The notes below the pieces were generated by a model. The model did not search any database. It was not told the DNA's origin and saw only the letters and a list, made by a program, of their open reading frames with translations. A program made the translations under genes and the position numbers. A stretch of 64,000 bases of DNA from CALMFG01 sp963674805 (GTDB taxonomy: Bacteria; Bacillota; Clostridia; Christensenellales; CALMFG01), in NCBI GenBank assembly GCA_963674805.2, contig CAXXNY010000022.1, positions 205,446 through 269,445 on the forward strand, given 5' to 3'. Shown here one piece after another: positions 51,530 to 60,364 of this stretch. The number at the start of each line of letters is the position of its first letter. Positions within the stretch are counted from its first letter, which is position 1.

Positions 51530-52654
51530 TCACAGCGCTTTCACGCTGTCAATGGCTTTCAGCCCAAAACCAATCGCAGTTTCGAACAGCTGTTTATTTC
51601 TGATATTCATTTCACCGTAATCGTTCAGGCAGTTGATGACCGTATCGCATCTTTGCAGACGCTTCACAGCAGTCTTAAATGTTTCATCGCTTATCACTGC
51701 AAAATGCCGTTCGCTGATAATCTCGGCAGCCAGCTCTCCGGCCAGTAGATAGTCGATATCGTTTTGGTGTAATATCCCCGTTATAAACGGCCTTCCCTGT
51801 TTTTGTAATGCGCGGTATGTTTCGATGCCTGTGCCTCCGCCCGCAATCACAAAGGTTTTAGGTTCGCCTTTTGGTTTCCCCATTTCAACGCTTCCGAATA
51901 AAGGATTATAGCTTCCGTTTTTCAGATCATAAAGCGAATGAATGAGTCCTTTTTTGAAAATCTCCTCTGGCGGCCCGTAATGCAGAATATGGTCTCCTTT
52001 GACGCACACAATCACATCCGAGACCTTTTGTGCCAAATCCAGTTCATGCAGCGACATAATAACCGCTATGTTGCGCGCTTTTGCCATGGTGCGCAAAATG
52101 CGCAGCAGTTCAATCTGGTAACGGATGTCCAGATATGACGTGGGTTCGTCCAGCACAATGATCTGCGGTTCCTGGCAGATCGCCCGAGCCAGTAATACGC
52201 GCTGACGCTGCCCGTCGCTGATTTGCGTAAAATCACGTCCGCGTAAATCCCAGACATCCGCCATTATCATTGCATCATGTATTTTTTGCTTATCAATTTC
52301 GGACAGAATCCCAAGCGTTCCTGTATAAGGGTGACGGCCGGTCGCCACAACATCCTCACAGCTCATCAGCTCTGTTCTTAATCTTTCTGTCAGCACAACC
52401 GCTACCTGATAAGACATATCCTTATTCGACATGTCGTGAATGGAGCGACGGTCAATATATACCGTACCGGCAATCGTATTTAACTGCTTTGTGATGCTCT
52501 TTAAGATTGTGGTTTTTCCGGATGCGTTTGGACCGATCAGGGTTAGAATTTCTCCCTTGTTCAGCTGAATTTCAATATTCTGAATAAGCGGTCTGCCATC
52601 ATAACCCACTGTCAGCTGTTCGGTTTGAAAATAATATGCCGGCTCTTTGCTCAA
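51530..52654 (-). CDS. FecE/BtuD-type ABC ATPase with C-terminal accessory domain
   Basis: A 374-residue ATPase. Residues 1 to about 255 are a complete metal-chelate/cobalamin-type ATPase: Walker A IGPNASGKTT, signature ISDGQRQR and Walker B IIVLDEPTSYLD. An extra about 110 residues follow (KTFVIAGGGTGIETYRALQ onward, to FETAIGFGLKAIDS), starting with a Gly-rich strand-turn that looks like a nucleotide- or ligand-binding Rossmann-type fold. Ordinary BtuD/FecE proteins end near residue 255-265. It overlaps the permease gene by 4 bp. The extension may sense or regulate transport. Confidence 0.88.
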   Translation of the reverse strand: MSKEPAYYFQTEQLTVGYDGRPLIQNIEIQLNKGEILTLIGPNASGKTTILKSITKQLNTIAGTVYIDRRSIHDMSNKDMSYQVAVVLTERLRTELMSCEDVVATGRHPYTGTLGILSEIDKQKIHDAMIMADVWDLRGRDFTQISDGQRQRVLLARAICQEPQIIVLDEPTSYLDIRYQIELLRILRTMAKARNIAVIMSLHELDLAQKVSDVIVCVKGDHILHYGPPEEIFKKGLIHSLYDLKNGSYNPLFGSVEMGKPKGEPKTFVIAGGGTGIETYRALQKQGRPFITGILHQNDIDYLLAGELAAEIISERHFAVISDETFKTAVKRLQRCDTVINCLNDYGEMNIRNKQLFETAIGFGLKAIDSVKAL

Positions 52655-53676
52655 GCTCTTTTCCGCCTTTTCATCATGACATAAATGACGACAGGCGCGC
52701 CGAATACTGCGGTGACAGAGCTGATGCTTAACTCCGAAGGTGCAAAGAGGGTCCGTGCAATGAGGTCACACCCCAAGCAGAAAATTGCGCCGCCCAAAAA
52801 ACACGCGGGTATCACCACCAGCGGTTTTGCTGTCTTTAACAGGGCTTTTATCAAATGCGGCACCGCAATCCCGACAAATGAAATCGGGCCTGCAAATGCT
52901 GTGACGCATGCTGACAGCAGACTCGAAAGCAGTATCAGCATGATCCGCAGCCCTTTGATATCCACGCCCATGTTCTGCGCATAGCTTTCGCCCAGCTGGT
53001 AGGCGCCGATCGGTTTAGACAACATAAAAGTAATGATCAGCGTAATAAAAACGACTGCGGCCATGACGCCGATGTTGGGCCAGGCAATACCGGAAAAGCT
53101 TCCTCGGGACCAATTATGCAGATTGACGATATTGGCATCATCCGCAAATGTGATTAAAAAATCGGTAATGGCGGAACAGATATATCCGATCATTACGCCG
53201 CTTACAATCAGCATGGCTGTGCGATGCACCCGCCGTGCAATCAGCAGTACAAATCCCATGGATATCATGGCGCCGGTAAAGGCCGTAAAAATCAAAAATG
53301 CAGCGCTGACCGTCCGGTACGCGCCAAATACCGTAACCATGACGATCGCAACCGTCAACTTTGCGCCGGATGATATACCCAGCACGTACGGCCCAGCAAT
53401 CGGGTTATTAAAAAAAGACTGTAACAGAAATCCGGACAACGCAAGTCCGCCGCCCAAAATCACGCCCGCAATCAGCCGCGGCAGACGGATCATCCATATA
53501 ATTCGGTCGTTTGTTGCGCTTCCTCCACGCCGGGCAATCGCCCGCCAGATATCGGCCAAAGGAACCGAAAAGCTGCCAATGCCGATATTTAAAACAATTA
53601 AAACCATCAGCACCGCCAGCAGAAGTGCAAAGATCAATATAATTCTCGATCGTTTTTTAACATTCGCGGATATCAT
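52651..53676 (-). CDS. FecCD/BtuC-type ABC permease
   Basis: A 341-residue permease with about 9-10 transmembrane helices and the FecCD signatures GGGLALSGFLLQSFFNNPIAGPYVLGISSGA (about 73-103), the cytoplasmic L-loop PISFVGIAVPHLIK and a final IYVMMKRR. It belongs to the iron-chelate/cobalamin importer class. Riboswitch control of the operon favours a corrinoid, porphyrin or tetrapyrrole substrate. Confidence 0.94.
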   Translation of the reverse strand: MISANVKKRSRIILIFALLLAVLMVLIVLNIGIGSFSVPLADIWRAIARRGGSATNDRIIWMIRLPRLIAGVILGGGLALSGFLLQSFFNNPIAGPYVLGISSGAKLTVAIVMVTVFGAYRTVSAAFLIFTAFTGAMISMGFVLLIARRVHRTAMLIVSGVMIGYICSAITDFLITFADDANIVNLHNWSRGSFSGIAWPNIGVMAAVVFITLIITFMLSKPIGAYQLGESYAQNMGVDIKGLRIMLILLSSLLSACVTAFAGPISFVGIAVPHLIKALLKTAKPLVVIPACFLGGAIFCLGCDLIARTLFAPSELSISSVTAVFGAPVVIYVMMKRRKRA

Positions 53677-53716
53677 GCCGCACCTTTTCCCAGCAATTTC
53701 AAATATCCCATTCCAT

Positions 53717-54877
53717 CTATTTCAGTTTAAACATATAATTCAGCTCTGACAGTTCACTGCCCAATACCAGCATCCGATGCATATCCGCAATCATTAAACC
53801 CACCTGAGTGGTCTCCTGATACAGGTTTTTGCCGGTGCACCACACATTCCCGTTTTTCACAGCCTTAAAATCCTCTAGCAGTGCATTCTTGCCGATTAGT
53901 TCCGCTATGGAATACACGCCGCCGTCTATCGTGCTGTTATAAATGATAAAGTCAACGTCTTTTGCCGTCGCATAAAATTCTTCCATCTCCAATATTACTT
54001 TTGATGTTGATATTTCGGGATCGCCAATATCATCAAAAATATACCTGCCTCCAGCAAGCGCAATCATTTTTGTCACATAATCTCCGGACTTTCGGGTGAT
54101 TACCTGCCCTGATGAGCTGATATAAAAAAACGCTACCGTCTTGCCTGTATTCTCAAGTTCGGCCACCGAATCCATATAGGCGACCTGTTGGTCAAATATC
54201 GATTCCGCCTCGTCTGTTTTATCCGTTATCACCGCATACAGCTTAATCCACTCTGTTCTGCCAAGCGGATGCGCTTCATAGCTGGACTGTTCAACCAGTA
54301 CCGGCACGCCGAGCTCCTCGAGCTTCTCTTTGACCTGCGGCGCATGGCTGATCATCGTGGATTCAATTGCCAGTCGGCATCCTTTTGCCAAAATCAGTTC
54401 ATAATCCGGTTTACTGTATTTTCCCGCATAAACGATATCGCCGGAGAGCATAGCTTCCTTAGCATTCTCCACATACCATCCGTCAGCTTGCGTTCCGGAC
54501 ATAGAGATACTGCCAAGTGCGTCTAACGCGTCAAACAGGCACATTGCCGAAGTCGCGGCAAGATAGATATGATCAATCGGCTGTTTTAGTATCTTAATAT
54601 CTGTTTCAATGTCCGCAGGGGTCTCCTGGTCTTCGGGGACAACAAGAAACCGGCTGCCGTCAGAGATGGAAATCAGCGCATACCCGCCGCTATAGTAGTC
54701 CACACGAAAATTATGGGCATACAGCAGTTCCATCTCAGACACTGGTACCCAGCCGTTCCCCAAGTCAGCCTGTTGTATTTCTTTTTCAGTATCCAGACTG
54801 CCTGAACAGCCGCATAATAACGAAAGCATCAGGCATATAATTATACACGCGCATACTATCTTTTTACGTATCTTCAT
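53717..54877 (-). CDS. ABC transporter substrate-binding lipoprotein (FecB/BtuF type)
   Basis: A 386-residue lipoprotein: signal with lipobox ending LCGC (Cys24), then a type III (TroA/BtuF-like) binding protein with a long connecting helix, including HIYLAATSAMCLFDALDALGSI, LEELGVPVLVEQSSYEAHPLGRTEWIKLYA and AGGRYIFDD. It delivers its ligand to the BtuC/BtuD-like pair encoded next. The ligand may be cobalamin, a corrinoid precursor or a metal-tetrapyrrole. It follows the NEAT-like lipoprotein gene by 4 bp. Confidence 0.9.
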   Translation of the reverse strand: MKIRKKIVCACIIICLMLSLLCGCSGSLDTEKEIQQADLGNGWVPVSEMELLYAHNFRVDYYSGGYALISISDGSRFLVVPEDQETPADIETDIKILKQPIDHIYLAATSAMCLFDALDALGSISMSGTQADGWYVENAKEAMLSGDIVYAGKYSKPDYELILAKGCRLAIESTMISHAPQVKEKLEELGVPVLVEQSSYEAHPLGRTEWIKLYAVITDKTDEAESIFDQQVAYMDSVAELENTGKTVAFFYISSSGQVITRKSGDYVTKMIALAGGRYIFDDIGDPEISTSKVILEMEEFYATAKDVDFIIYNSTIDGGVYSIAELIGKNALLEDFKAVKNGNVWCTGKNLYQETTQVGLMIADMHRMLVLGSELSELNYMFKLK

Positions 54878-54881
54878 GATG

Positions 54882-55787
54882 CTATTTTCCGTCCGCAGCT
54901 TTTATCTTGCGTTTCATTGCCGTCAACATAGCCGCCAGTATCCCCGCTGCTGCCGCGAGCGCCAAAACAGCCGGCATGACGAATTTAAGCGCGCCTGCTT
55001 TTCTCAGGCTTGACGCATCAAAGTAGAGTATATAGTCGATCATGTGCGGTTCGCTCATCGCAACTGTCTCGGCGCTGACCGCAATGTTCCGACTCAGCAT
55101 GGCTACCGGAATTTTAAAAACGGCGTTCTCGTCACTGTTGACCGGATAGTAGTTTCCCCCGTCCACAATCATCAAATCATAATACGGACTGCTCCATTCA
55201 ATCACCGCGGACATGCTGCCATTATCGACTGTAAGCTGCGCGGGACTGGTAATGGACGCACGCCCGGAACCGCCCGAAAGCGTGACATCAATATGATACA
55301 CCCCGTCCTCCGGCTGTATAATCCAAGCGTCCTCGGGTATGCGGCCGGATTGAAAGACGAGTATCCGGTCATACCATGTTTGTTTTCTTGTGCTGAGCGC
55401 CGTGCAATCAATATCTTTGTCCAGCGCCGCAACCGGCACCTGATAGGTGTGCGCGCCTTCGGCGTCTTCAACCGGATAGATACAGTTTTCGTCGGTATCC
55501 AAAAGTGCCTCTTCTCCGGTGCCCATATAAATCTTGTCATAACCCGTGCCGCTCATGGTCATCACAACACTCATCGCGTCCCCCCTAACGGTCAGCTCCG
55601 CATCCACAATGCGGAACATTGAAGATGATGAAGAGACATCGATGGCATAACTTCCTTCCATGATTTGCTCCGCAAATACAGCCTCCGCAGGAATGCGCTC
55701 TTCCGTTTGACCGGAAGCGGCGCCGCAGCTGACGGCAAGCACTGTCGCTATAGCCGCCACTAAGATCAAAATAATTTTCTTTTTCAT
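54882..55787 (-). CDS. Lipoprotein with two NEAT-like repeats and C-terminal membrane anchor
   Basis: A 301-residue exported protein. A lipoprotein signal ends at Cys21 (LAVSC). Two about 100-residue repeats follow: the first around GSYAIDV, AELTVRGDAMSVVMTM, YDKIYMG and VPVAALDKDI; the second around GVYHIDV, AQLTVDNGSMSAVIEW, YDLMIVDGG and IPVAMLSRNI. The order of strands and the YDxIxxG element resemble heme-binding NEAT domains. A hydrophobic helix (about 267-289) and a Lys-rich tail end the protein, so it is anchored at both ends. Encoded between exported CbiK and the importer, it may pass a tetrapyrrole to the binding protein. The start (55787) is chosen to give a MKKK signal. Confidence 0.75.
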   Translation of the reverse strand: MKKKIILILVAAIATVLAVSCGAASGQTEERIPAEAVFAEQIMEGSYAIDVSSSSSMFRIVDAELTVRGDAMSVVMTMSGTGYDKIYMGTGEEALLDTDENCIYPVEDAEGAHTYQVPVAALDKDIDCTALSTRKQTWYDRILVFQSGRIPEDAWIIQPEDGVYHIDVTLSGGSGRASITSPAQLTVDNGSMSAVIEWSSPYYDLMIVDGGNYYPVNSDENAVFKIPVAMLSRNIAVSAETVAMSEPHMIDYILYFDASSLRKAGALKFVMPAVLALAAAAGILAAMLTAMKRKIKAADGK

Positions 55788-55800
55788 AAGCATCAATTCT

Positions 55801-55830
55801 AAGCGTACACCGTTTGATGGGTGTACGCTT
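55801..55830. other. Intercistronic hairpin between cbiK and the NEAT-like gene
   Basis: An 11-bp perfect stem AAGCGTACACC / GGTGTACGCTT with an 8-nt loop. On the minus (coding) strand there is no U-tract after it, so it looks like a processing or stability element separating high cbiK expression from the downstream genes; a T-run occurs only on the plus side. Confidence 0.6.
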
Positions 55831-55860
55831 TTTAATCACTTTCTTTTTTTAGTTAGATGA

Positions 55861-56745
55861 TTAGTTCAGGCTTTCAATCGCTGTCTGGATGTGTTGGATA
55901 TAAACATCCTGAATTTCATTGAACTGTCCCAATCCCTGAAGGATGCACTGAATTTCAAAACCTTCCGCTTCAAACGCAGTCTTCCAGGTGTCTTCTTCAT
56001 TACCTGCCATGTCATTGTTGGCATGATCGCCCGCAACTACCATCAACGGTTCCAATACAACCTTGGTATATCCGGCCGCTTTTACTTCGCTGACGACGTC
56101 TGCCAGGCTCGGTTCGGCTTCCACAGTGCCGATAAAATACTGGTCATATCCGGCCGCTGTGATTTTATCCTGAAGCGTTGCATAAATCGCATTTGCTTCG
56201 TGCTCGGTGCCGTGTCCCATGAAAACAACCGCTGTATCGCTGTCAGCGTACGCAGCCGTACGTGTCGTAATGGACATAATCACCGTCGCAATATCTTCCT
56301 CGCTTGTGAGCAGCGGTTCGCCGACGGCAAGGCTGTCGAACTTATCTTTGTATTTTTCCAGTTCTGCCATTACATCATCGTATTCAAATCCGCTCATCAG
56401 GTGCGTAGGCTGTACAATAAGCGTCTTAACGCCGTCCGCAACCAGCTTATCAAGCGCTTCGGTTACGTTATCGATTTCAATGCCATCACGTTCTTCAAGA
56501 ACATCGATAATAATCTGCGCGGTGAATGCCCGTCTGACATCATAATCGGGATACTTTTCCCTGACAGCCGATTCAATTCCGCCAATTGTGATGCTCCTGC
56601 TGTTGTTAAAACTGGTTCCGAAACTGACAACCAAAATCGCCTTGTCATTTCCTGCGGCCGCTTTTTCGCTGCCAGCTGAACTGCATCCGGCAAAAACCAT
56701 GCACAGCAGCGCCGCAACAATTAAAACTGTAATCCCTTTTTTCAT
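55861..56745 (-). CDS. cbiK: Exported lipoprotein sirohydrochlorin cobaltochelatase-like protein (CbiK)
   Basis: A 294-residue CbiK-family chelatase carrying a lipoprotein signal (lipobox ending FAGC, Cys21). The mature part has the family motifs ILVVSFGTSFNNSR, PTHLMSGFEYDDV (metal-site His), VFMGHGTEHEAN (His) and GDHANNDMAGNEEDTW. CbiK normally inserts cobalt into sirohydrochlorin in the cytoplasm; here it must act outside the membrane, as the periplasmic CbiK of Desulfovibrio does. The ATG at 56743-56745 has GGAGG 8 nt upstream; a longer frame to 56796 would add residues before the signal. First gene after the cobalamin riboswitch. Confidence 0.93.
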   Translation of the reverse strand: MKKGITVLIVAALLCMVFAGCSSAGSEKAAAGNDKAILVVSFGTSFNNSRSITIGGIESAVREKYPDYDVRRAFTAQIIIDVLEERDGIEIDNVTEALDKLVADGVKTLIVQPTHLMSGFEYDDVMAELEKYKDKFDSLAVGEPLLTSEEDIATVIMSITTRTAAYADSDTAVVFMGHGTEHEANAIYATLQDKITAAGYDQYFIGTVEAEPSLADVVSEVKAAGYTKVVLEPLMVVAGDHANNDMAGNEEDTWKTAFEAEGFEIQCILQGLGQFNEIQDVYIQHIQTAIESLN

Positions 56746-56823
56746 AAGATACCTCCAAATAGATTTTATTCTTAATCCCCCGGGATCAGCACACACAAAA
56801 TAAACGAGGCTGTGCAGATTACA

Positions 56824-56860
56824 ATAAAAAACACGCTCTCCATTTCCGGTGAACGTGTTA
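56824..56860 (-). terminator. Expression-platform terminator of the cobalamin riboswitch
   Basis: Stem AACACG (56830-56835) with CGTGTT (56854-56859) and a run of T on the minus strand, directly after the aptamer and about 80 nt before cbiK. Ligand binding should favour this hairpin and stop transcription. Confidence 0.8.
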
Positions 56861-57068
56861 ACTCAACAAATCCGCATGTTTGACATGCCTTTGCTGCGCA
56901 TCTCCAGGGGTCATAGAGCTGATGCAACTTCGCGGCAAACCGCGACAGATAGGTGAAGTTATCTGGCTCAAAGCACGAGGCTTTATACAGTAATGTCCCT
57001 TGCGCAGGATTCTCACCTGCTTCCCTTCATTTCGCTTGATCATCTCAAGCTTTCGCTATCTGGTATTC
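56861..57068 (-). ncRNA. Cobalamin riboswitch aptamer
   Basis: On the minus strand the conserved cobalamin aptamer pieces appear in order: GGGAAGCAGGTGAGAATCC (within 57004-57025), an ACATTACTG segment (56988-56996), the B12 box AGCCAGATAACTTCACCTATC (within 56946-56969), and two GC-rich stems (CGCGG...CCGCG) before the terminator. Length about 200 nt is usual. It controls the cbiK, NEAT-like, importer operon, which ties that system to cobalamin level. The junction that usually reads CCCGCAACTG is degenerate here. Confidence 0.9.
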
Positions 57069-57080
57069 AATTTTGTCTAT

Positions 57081-57086
57081 AGTATA
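57081..57086 (-). promoter_or_regulatory. -10 element of the riboswitch-cbiK transcript
   Basis: TATACT on the minus strand immediately upstream of the aptamer; the -35 is not clear (an AGAGACA sequence lies at a plausible distance). Confidence 0.5.
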
Positions 57087-57148
57087 ACAGCATTTGCCGT
57101 TTGTCTCTAGTAATATTTTTTTATCTGTTGTAAAAAAAGCTTATCAGC

Positions 57149-58132
57149 CTATATCCCTGCGGTCCGATAAATTAAAGCACATAATCCGATGAGCAACAAA
57201 AATACATTCAAGACTGTCGCATACATCAGCCGGTTAATGCGCTTGATATCTTTTCTTACCGCCGGTCTTAAATCGTCGCCAATCGTCTGCTTTTCCACTG
57301 TTTTCCCAAAGTATTCGTGTGCGCCGCCCAGTCTGATGCCCAAGGCACCTGCTGCCGCCGCTTCTGTCCATCCGCAGTTCGGGCTTAAGTGGTTGGCATG
57401 GTCGCGCTTTAAAATCTTACGGGCATTTGTTCCGCTTAATCCGCAAAGCCCTGCGCAGAACGCCATCACAACGCCGCTGATCCGCGCCGGAATTAAGTTC
57501 AGTATATCATCGAATTTGGCCGAAGCCCATCCGATATCTATATATCGTTCATCGCGGTATCCGATCATTGAGTCAAGCGTGCTCACCGCCTTAAAAAAAT
57601 ACGCCAATATGGGTCCGCCGATCAGCAAGTATATCATGACAGATACACTGCCGTCCGTTGTGTTTTCCGCAACGGTTTCGACGGTCGCTTTAATGATTTC
57701 CTGTTCGCTCAGTGTGCCGGTATCTCTGCCGACAATATGTGAGAGTTGTGTTCTGCCCGCCTCAAGTCCCTGGCTAAGCGCGTGCGCAACCCGGTTTGCT
57801 TCCCGTGCAAGGCAGGTGGTGCCCATCGCTGTATAAGAAAAGTAAACCACACCGGCCAGCATCCATATCCTGCTCAGCCTGTTTAGGCCAAAAAGGATAG
57901 CGAAGCACAATGCCGCCATTAAAAGCGGTATAAATACCGCCAACATTATTCCGCCGAATCTCAGCTGCTTTTTTGTCCGCGACAGCCGTCTGACCATTTT
58001 TTCCGCCATGCTGATTGCCCGGCCGATCAGGCGTACCGGATGCGGCAGCTTTTGCGGATCGCCCAGAATCAAATCGATTAAAATCCCGGCAGCCATTGCC
58101 AGCCAAATATCCAGAACGATTGAATGTGTCAT
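57149..58132 (-). CDS. cbiB: Adenosylcobinamide-phosphate synthase
   Basis: A 327-residue membrane enzyme with about five hydrophobic segments. The family motifs are LDLILGDPQKLPHPVRLIG near the N-terminus, TVETVAENTTDGSVSV (about 152-167) and RDERYIDIGWASAKFDD. It condenses adenosylcobyric acid with (R)-1-amino-2-propanol O-phosphate or ethanolamine phosphate. It overlaps cbiP by 4 bp and ends the cobalamin synthesis operon. Confidence 0.96.
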   Translation of the reverse strand: MTHSIVLDIWLAMAAGILIDLILGDPQKLPHPVRLIGRAISMAEKMVRRLSRTKKQLRFGGIMLAVFIPLLMAALCFAILFGLNRLSRIWMLAGVVYFSYTAMGTTCLAREANRVAHALSQGLEAGRTQLSHIVGRDTGTLSEQEIIKATVETVAENTTDGSVSVMIYLLIGGPILAYFFKAVSTLDSMIGYRDERYIDIGWASAKFDDILNLIPARISGVVMAFCAGLCGLSGTNARKILKRDHANHLSPNCGWTEAAAAGALGIRLGGAHEYFGKTVEKQTIGDDLRPAVRKDIKRINRLMYATVLNVFLLLIGLCALIYRTAGI

Positions 58133-59661
58133 ATCTCTCTCCGCATAATCCGGTATATCTTATCCATATCCAGGCTGTGACGGACCACATCGGCCAGCCG
58201 GTTATACTCGCCCTGTTTATACTGTGTAAACGTTATCGGCTCGCTGTTGTCGGTATCCATCCCTTTGGCTTTTCGAATATTATTGATAATCCCGCGCAGA
58301 AACCCTGTATTGTCAAAAATGCCGTGAATATAAGTGCCGAATACATTCCCCTTTTTATTTGAAGCGCCATCCTGTAAATTCACTTCTTTGCCATTGGATC
58401 GGGTAATGGATATGCATGGCTTCGCGCCGTCGCCGAATTTATTTTTCCCCATATGGATTTCATAGCCCTCTGTTATCGTGCCGGACATGTCGTTCAGTAA
58501 TCCATTTGAGTCCCCGCATACCTGTGCCTGTACGCGTGTTGTGGTTTTCTCTTTCTCAAACGTTACGTCCATATCAAGCAAGCCGAGCCCCGCCATATCA
58601 GCAATCTGCGATTCCGTATGGTACGGGTCGTGCAGCGCATTGGCCAGCATCTGATACCCGCCGCAGACGCCGATCACCGCCTTTCCGGCACGCGCGTGGC
58701 GTACGATATAAGCATCGATGCCCGTTGTTTTTAAATACATCAGATCCTCAATGGTGTTTTTCGTACCCGGAAGAACAATCAAATCCGGATTGCCGATTTC
58801 AGACAGCCGTTCCGCATAACGTGTCCTGATCGTCCGTTCCAGCGAAAACACCTGAAAATCCGTATAATTCGACAAATGCGGCAGTTTGATTACGACCACC
58901 TCAATCTCACCGCTGCCCGCGACCCGATTAAACCGTTCTGAAACCGAGTCTTCATCCTCAATATCCACCTCCAGATACGGCACCACGCCGAGCACCGGTA
59001 CGCCTGTGATGGTTTCCAGCTTCTTTAATCCCGGGGTTAAAATTTCCACGTCTCCGCGGAATTTATTAATAATAATGCCTTTTACCCGATCCCTGTGCTG
59101 CGGCTCTAGCAGCTGCAGCGTGCCCGCAATGAACGCAAAAACGCCGCCTTTATCAATATCGCCGACTAAAATAACTGGTGCATCCGCGATATCCGCCATC
59201 CCCATGTTGACAATATCCCCATCAGAAAGGTTGACCTCTGCGGGTGACCCCGCTCCTTCTAAGACGATATATGCATACCTCTGGGAAAGTGCATCATACG
59301 CCGCTTTTACCGTTGCTTTAAGCTCGGGTTTTAAACGGTGGTATTCCCTGAAGTCCATATTGGCATATACCCTGCCGTTTAAGATAATCTGGCTTTTTTT
59401 ATCCGATGTGGGTTTCAGCAGGATTGGATTCATCAGCACATCCGGTTCAATACCGGCCGCCTCCGCCTGTACCACCTGTGCCCTTCCCATTTCATCGCCG
59501 TTCAGTGTAATGTAAGAATTAAGCGCCATATTCTGTGATTTAAACGGTGCAACCGAGAAGCCGTCCTGTTTGATGATACGGCAAAGCGCAGCAGTCAGCA
59601 GGCTCTTGCCCACCGATGACGCGCACCCTTGTATCATGACTGCGTTCGCTGTCTTTGGCAT
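58129..59661 (-). CDS. cbiP: Cobyric acid synthase
   Basis: A 510-residue amidotransferase that adds four amide groups to adenosylcobyrinic acid diamide. N-terminal ATP-binding domain MIQGCASSVGKSLLTAALCRI with KSQNMALNSY, and a C-terminal class I glutaminase with nucleophile Cys in VIGVCGGYQML and late His in GTYIHGIFDN. Full length. It lies one base after cbiJ, and is also known as cobQ. Confidence 0.97.
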   Translation of the reverse strand: MPKTANAVMIQGCASSVGKSLLTAALCRIIKQDGFSVAPFKSQNMALNSYITLNGDEMGRAQVVQAEAAGIEPDVLMNPILLKPTSDKKSQIILNGRVYANMDFREYHRLKPELKATVKAAYDALSQRYAYIVLEGAGSPAEVNLSDGDIVNMGMADIADAPVILVGDIDKGGVFAFIAGTLQLLEPQHRDRVKGIIINKFRGDVEILTPGLKKLETITGVPVLGVVPYLEVDIEDEDSVSERFNRVAGSGEIEVVVIKLPHLSNYTDFQVFSLERTIRTRYAERLSEIGNPDLIVLPGTKNTIEDLMYLKTTGIDAYIVRHARAGKAVIGVCGGYQMLANALHDPYHTESQIADMAGLGLLDMDVTFEKEKTTTRVQAQVCGDSNGLLNDMSGTITEGYEIHMGKNKFGDGAKPCISITRSNGKEVNLQDGASNKKGNVFGTYIHGIFDNTGFLRGIINNIRKAKGMDTDNSEPITFTQYKQGEYNRLADVVRHSLDMDKIYRIMRREI

Positions 59662-59662
59662 A

Positions 59663-60364
59663 TCAGTCTTCCTCCGGCCTTTTGATGACGATGATGTTAA
59701 TTCCCATTTCCAATGCGGGTATGATTTTGGTTTCCAGACCGCCCTGCTTCCCGCTGTCCTTGGTCACAAGATATTTGATGCTGAAATCTTCATAAATATT
59801 GCGGTTAAACGCCGCCGAAAACGGGCCTTTGGCGCCGATAATCTGATTCGGGAAAAAACCAAGCGCCTCGCACGCCGTCATCGCTTCGCTGGTGGGCAGC
59901 ACCCGTATAATCATACGTGAGCGCGGAATCATATCGGCAAAGGGTTTTAAGCGCCTGCTGCCAATCGTTAGCATAATATTCCCTTGGGTCTTTGATAGTA
60001 TTTCCGCCGCATGCACATAATTGTCCGCGAATGTAACATCGGCATCTTCTTTAAAATAGCTGTCTCTGGTATAGCGTTCAAGCGGCACATCCAGCGCATG
60101 GCATGCCGCACGGATATTGGCCGATATTTCTAACGCATACGGATGTGTGAGATCAATCACTTTTTCTATCTTCTCTCTCTCAATCAGTGTTTTAATCTGT
60201 GCCTGATCCAGCGGTTTGCCGGTGACGCTTTTTATGTTCTCGTGCTTATTGATCAGGCTCGCGCCGTATGATGTCGCGGTGCAGACAATCAGCCGCTCCC
60301 CGTTTTCAGCCAGTTCGGCAATATAGGCACGCGCATCGCTTGTACCCGCAAAGACCAATATCAT
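59663..60364 (-). CDS. cbiJ: Cobalt-precorrin-6A reductase
   Basis: A 233-residue CobK/CbiJ-family reductase: nucleotide-binding start MILVFAGTSDARAYIAEL, central VIDLTHPYALEISANI and late KDSGKQGGLETKIIPAL, all typical of the family. It reduces the corrin ring of (cobalt-)precorrin-6A with NAD(P)H. It overlaps the cbiGH gene by 4 bp. Confidence 0.93.
   Translation of the reverse strand: MILVFAGTSDARAYIAELAENGERLIVCTATSYGASLINKHENIKSVTGKPLDQAQIKTLIEREKIEKVIDLTHPYALEISANIRAACHALDVPLERYTRDSYFKEDADVTFADNYVHAAEILSKTQGNIMLTIGSRRLKPFADMIPRSRMIIRVLPTSEAMTACEALGFFPNQIIGAKGPFSAAFNRNIYEDFSIKYLVTKDSGKQGGLETKIIPALEMGINIIVIKRPEED

Noticed and set aside
55891..56679. A 262-residue plus-strand open frame
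   Set aside because: It lies wholly antisense to the well-supported cbiK gene and looks like a shadow frame rich in Arg, His and Phe.
56858..57043. A 61-residue minus-strand frame upstream of cbiK
   Set aside because: It coincides with the cobalamin riboswitch aptamer; the conserved RNA elements explain the sequence.
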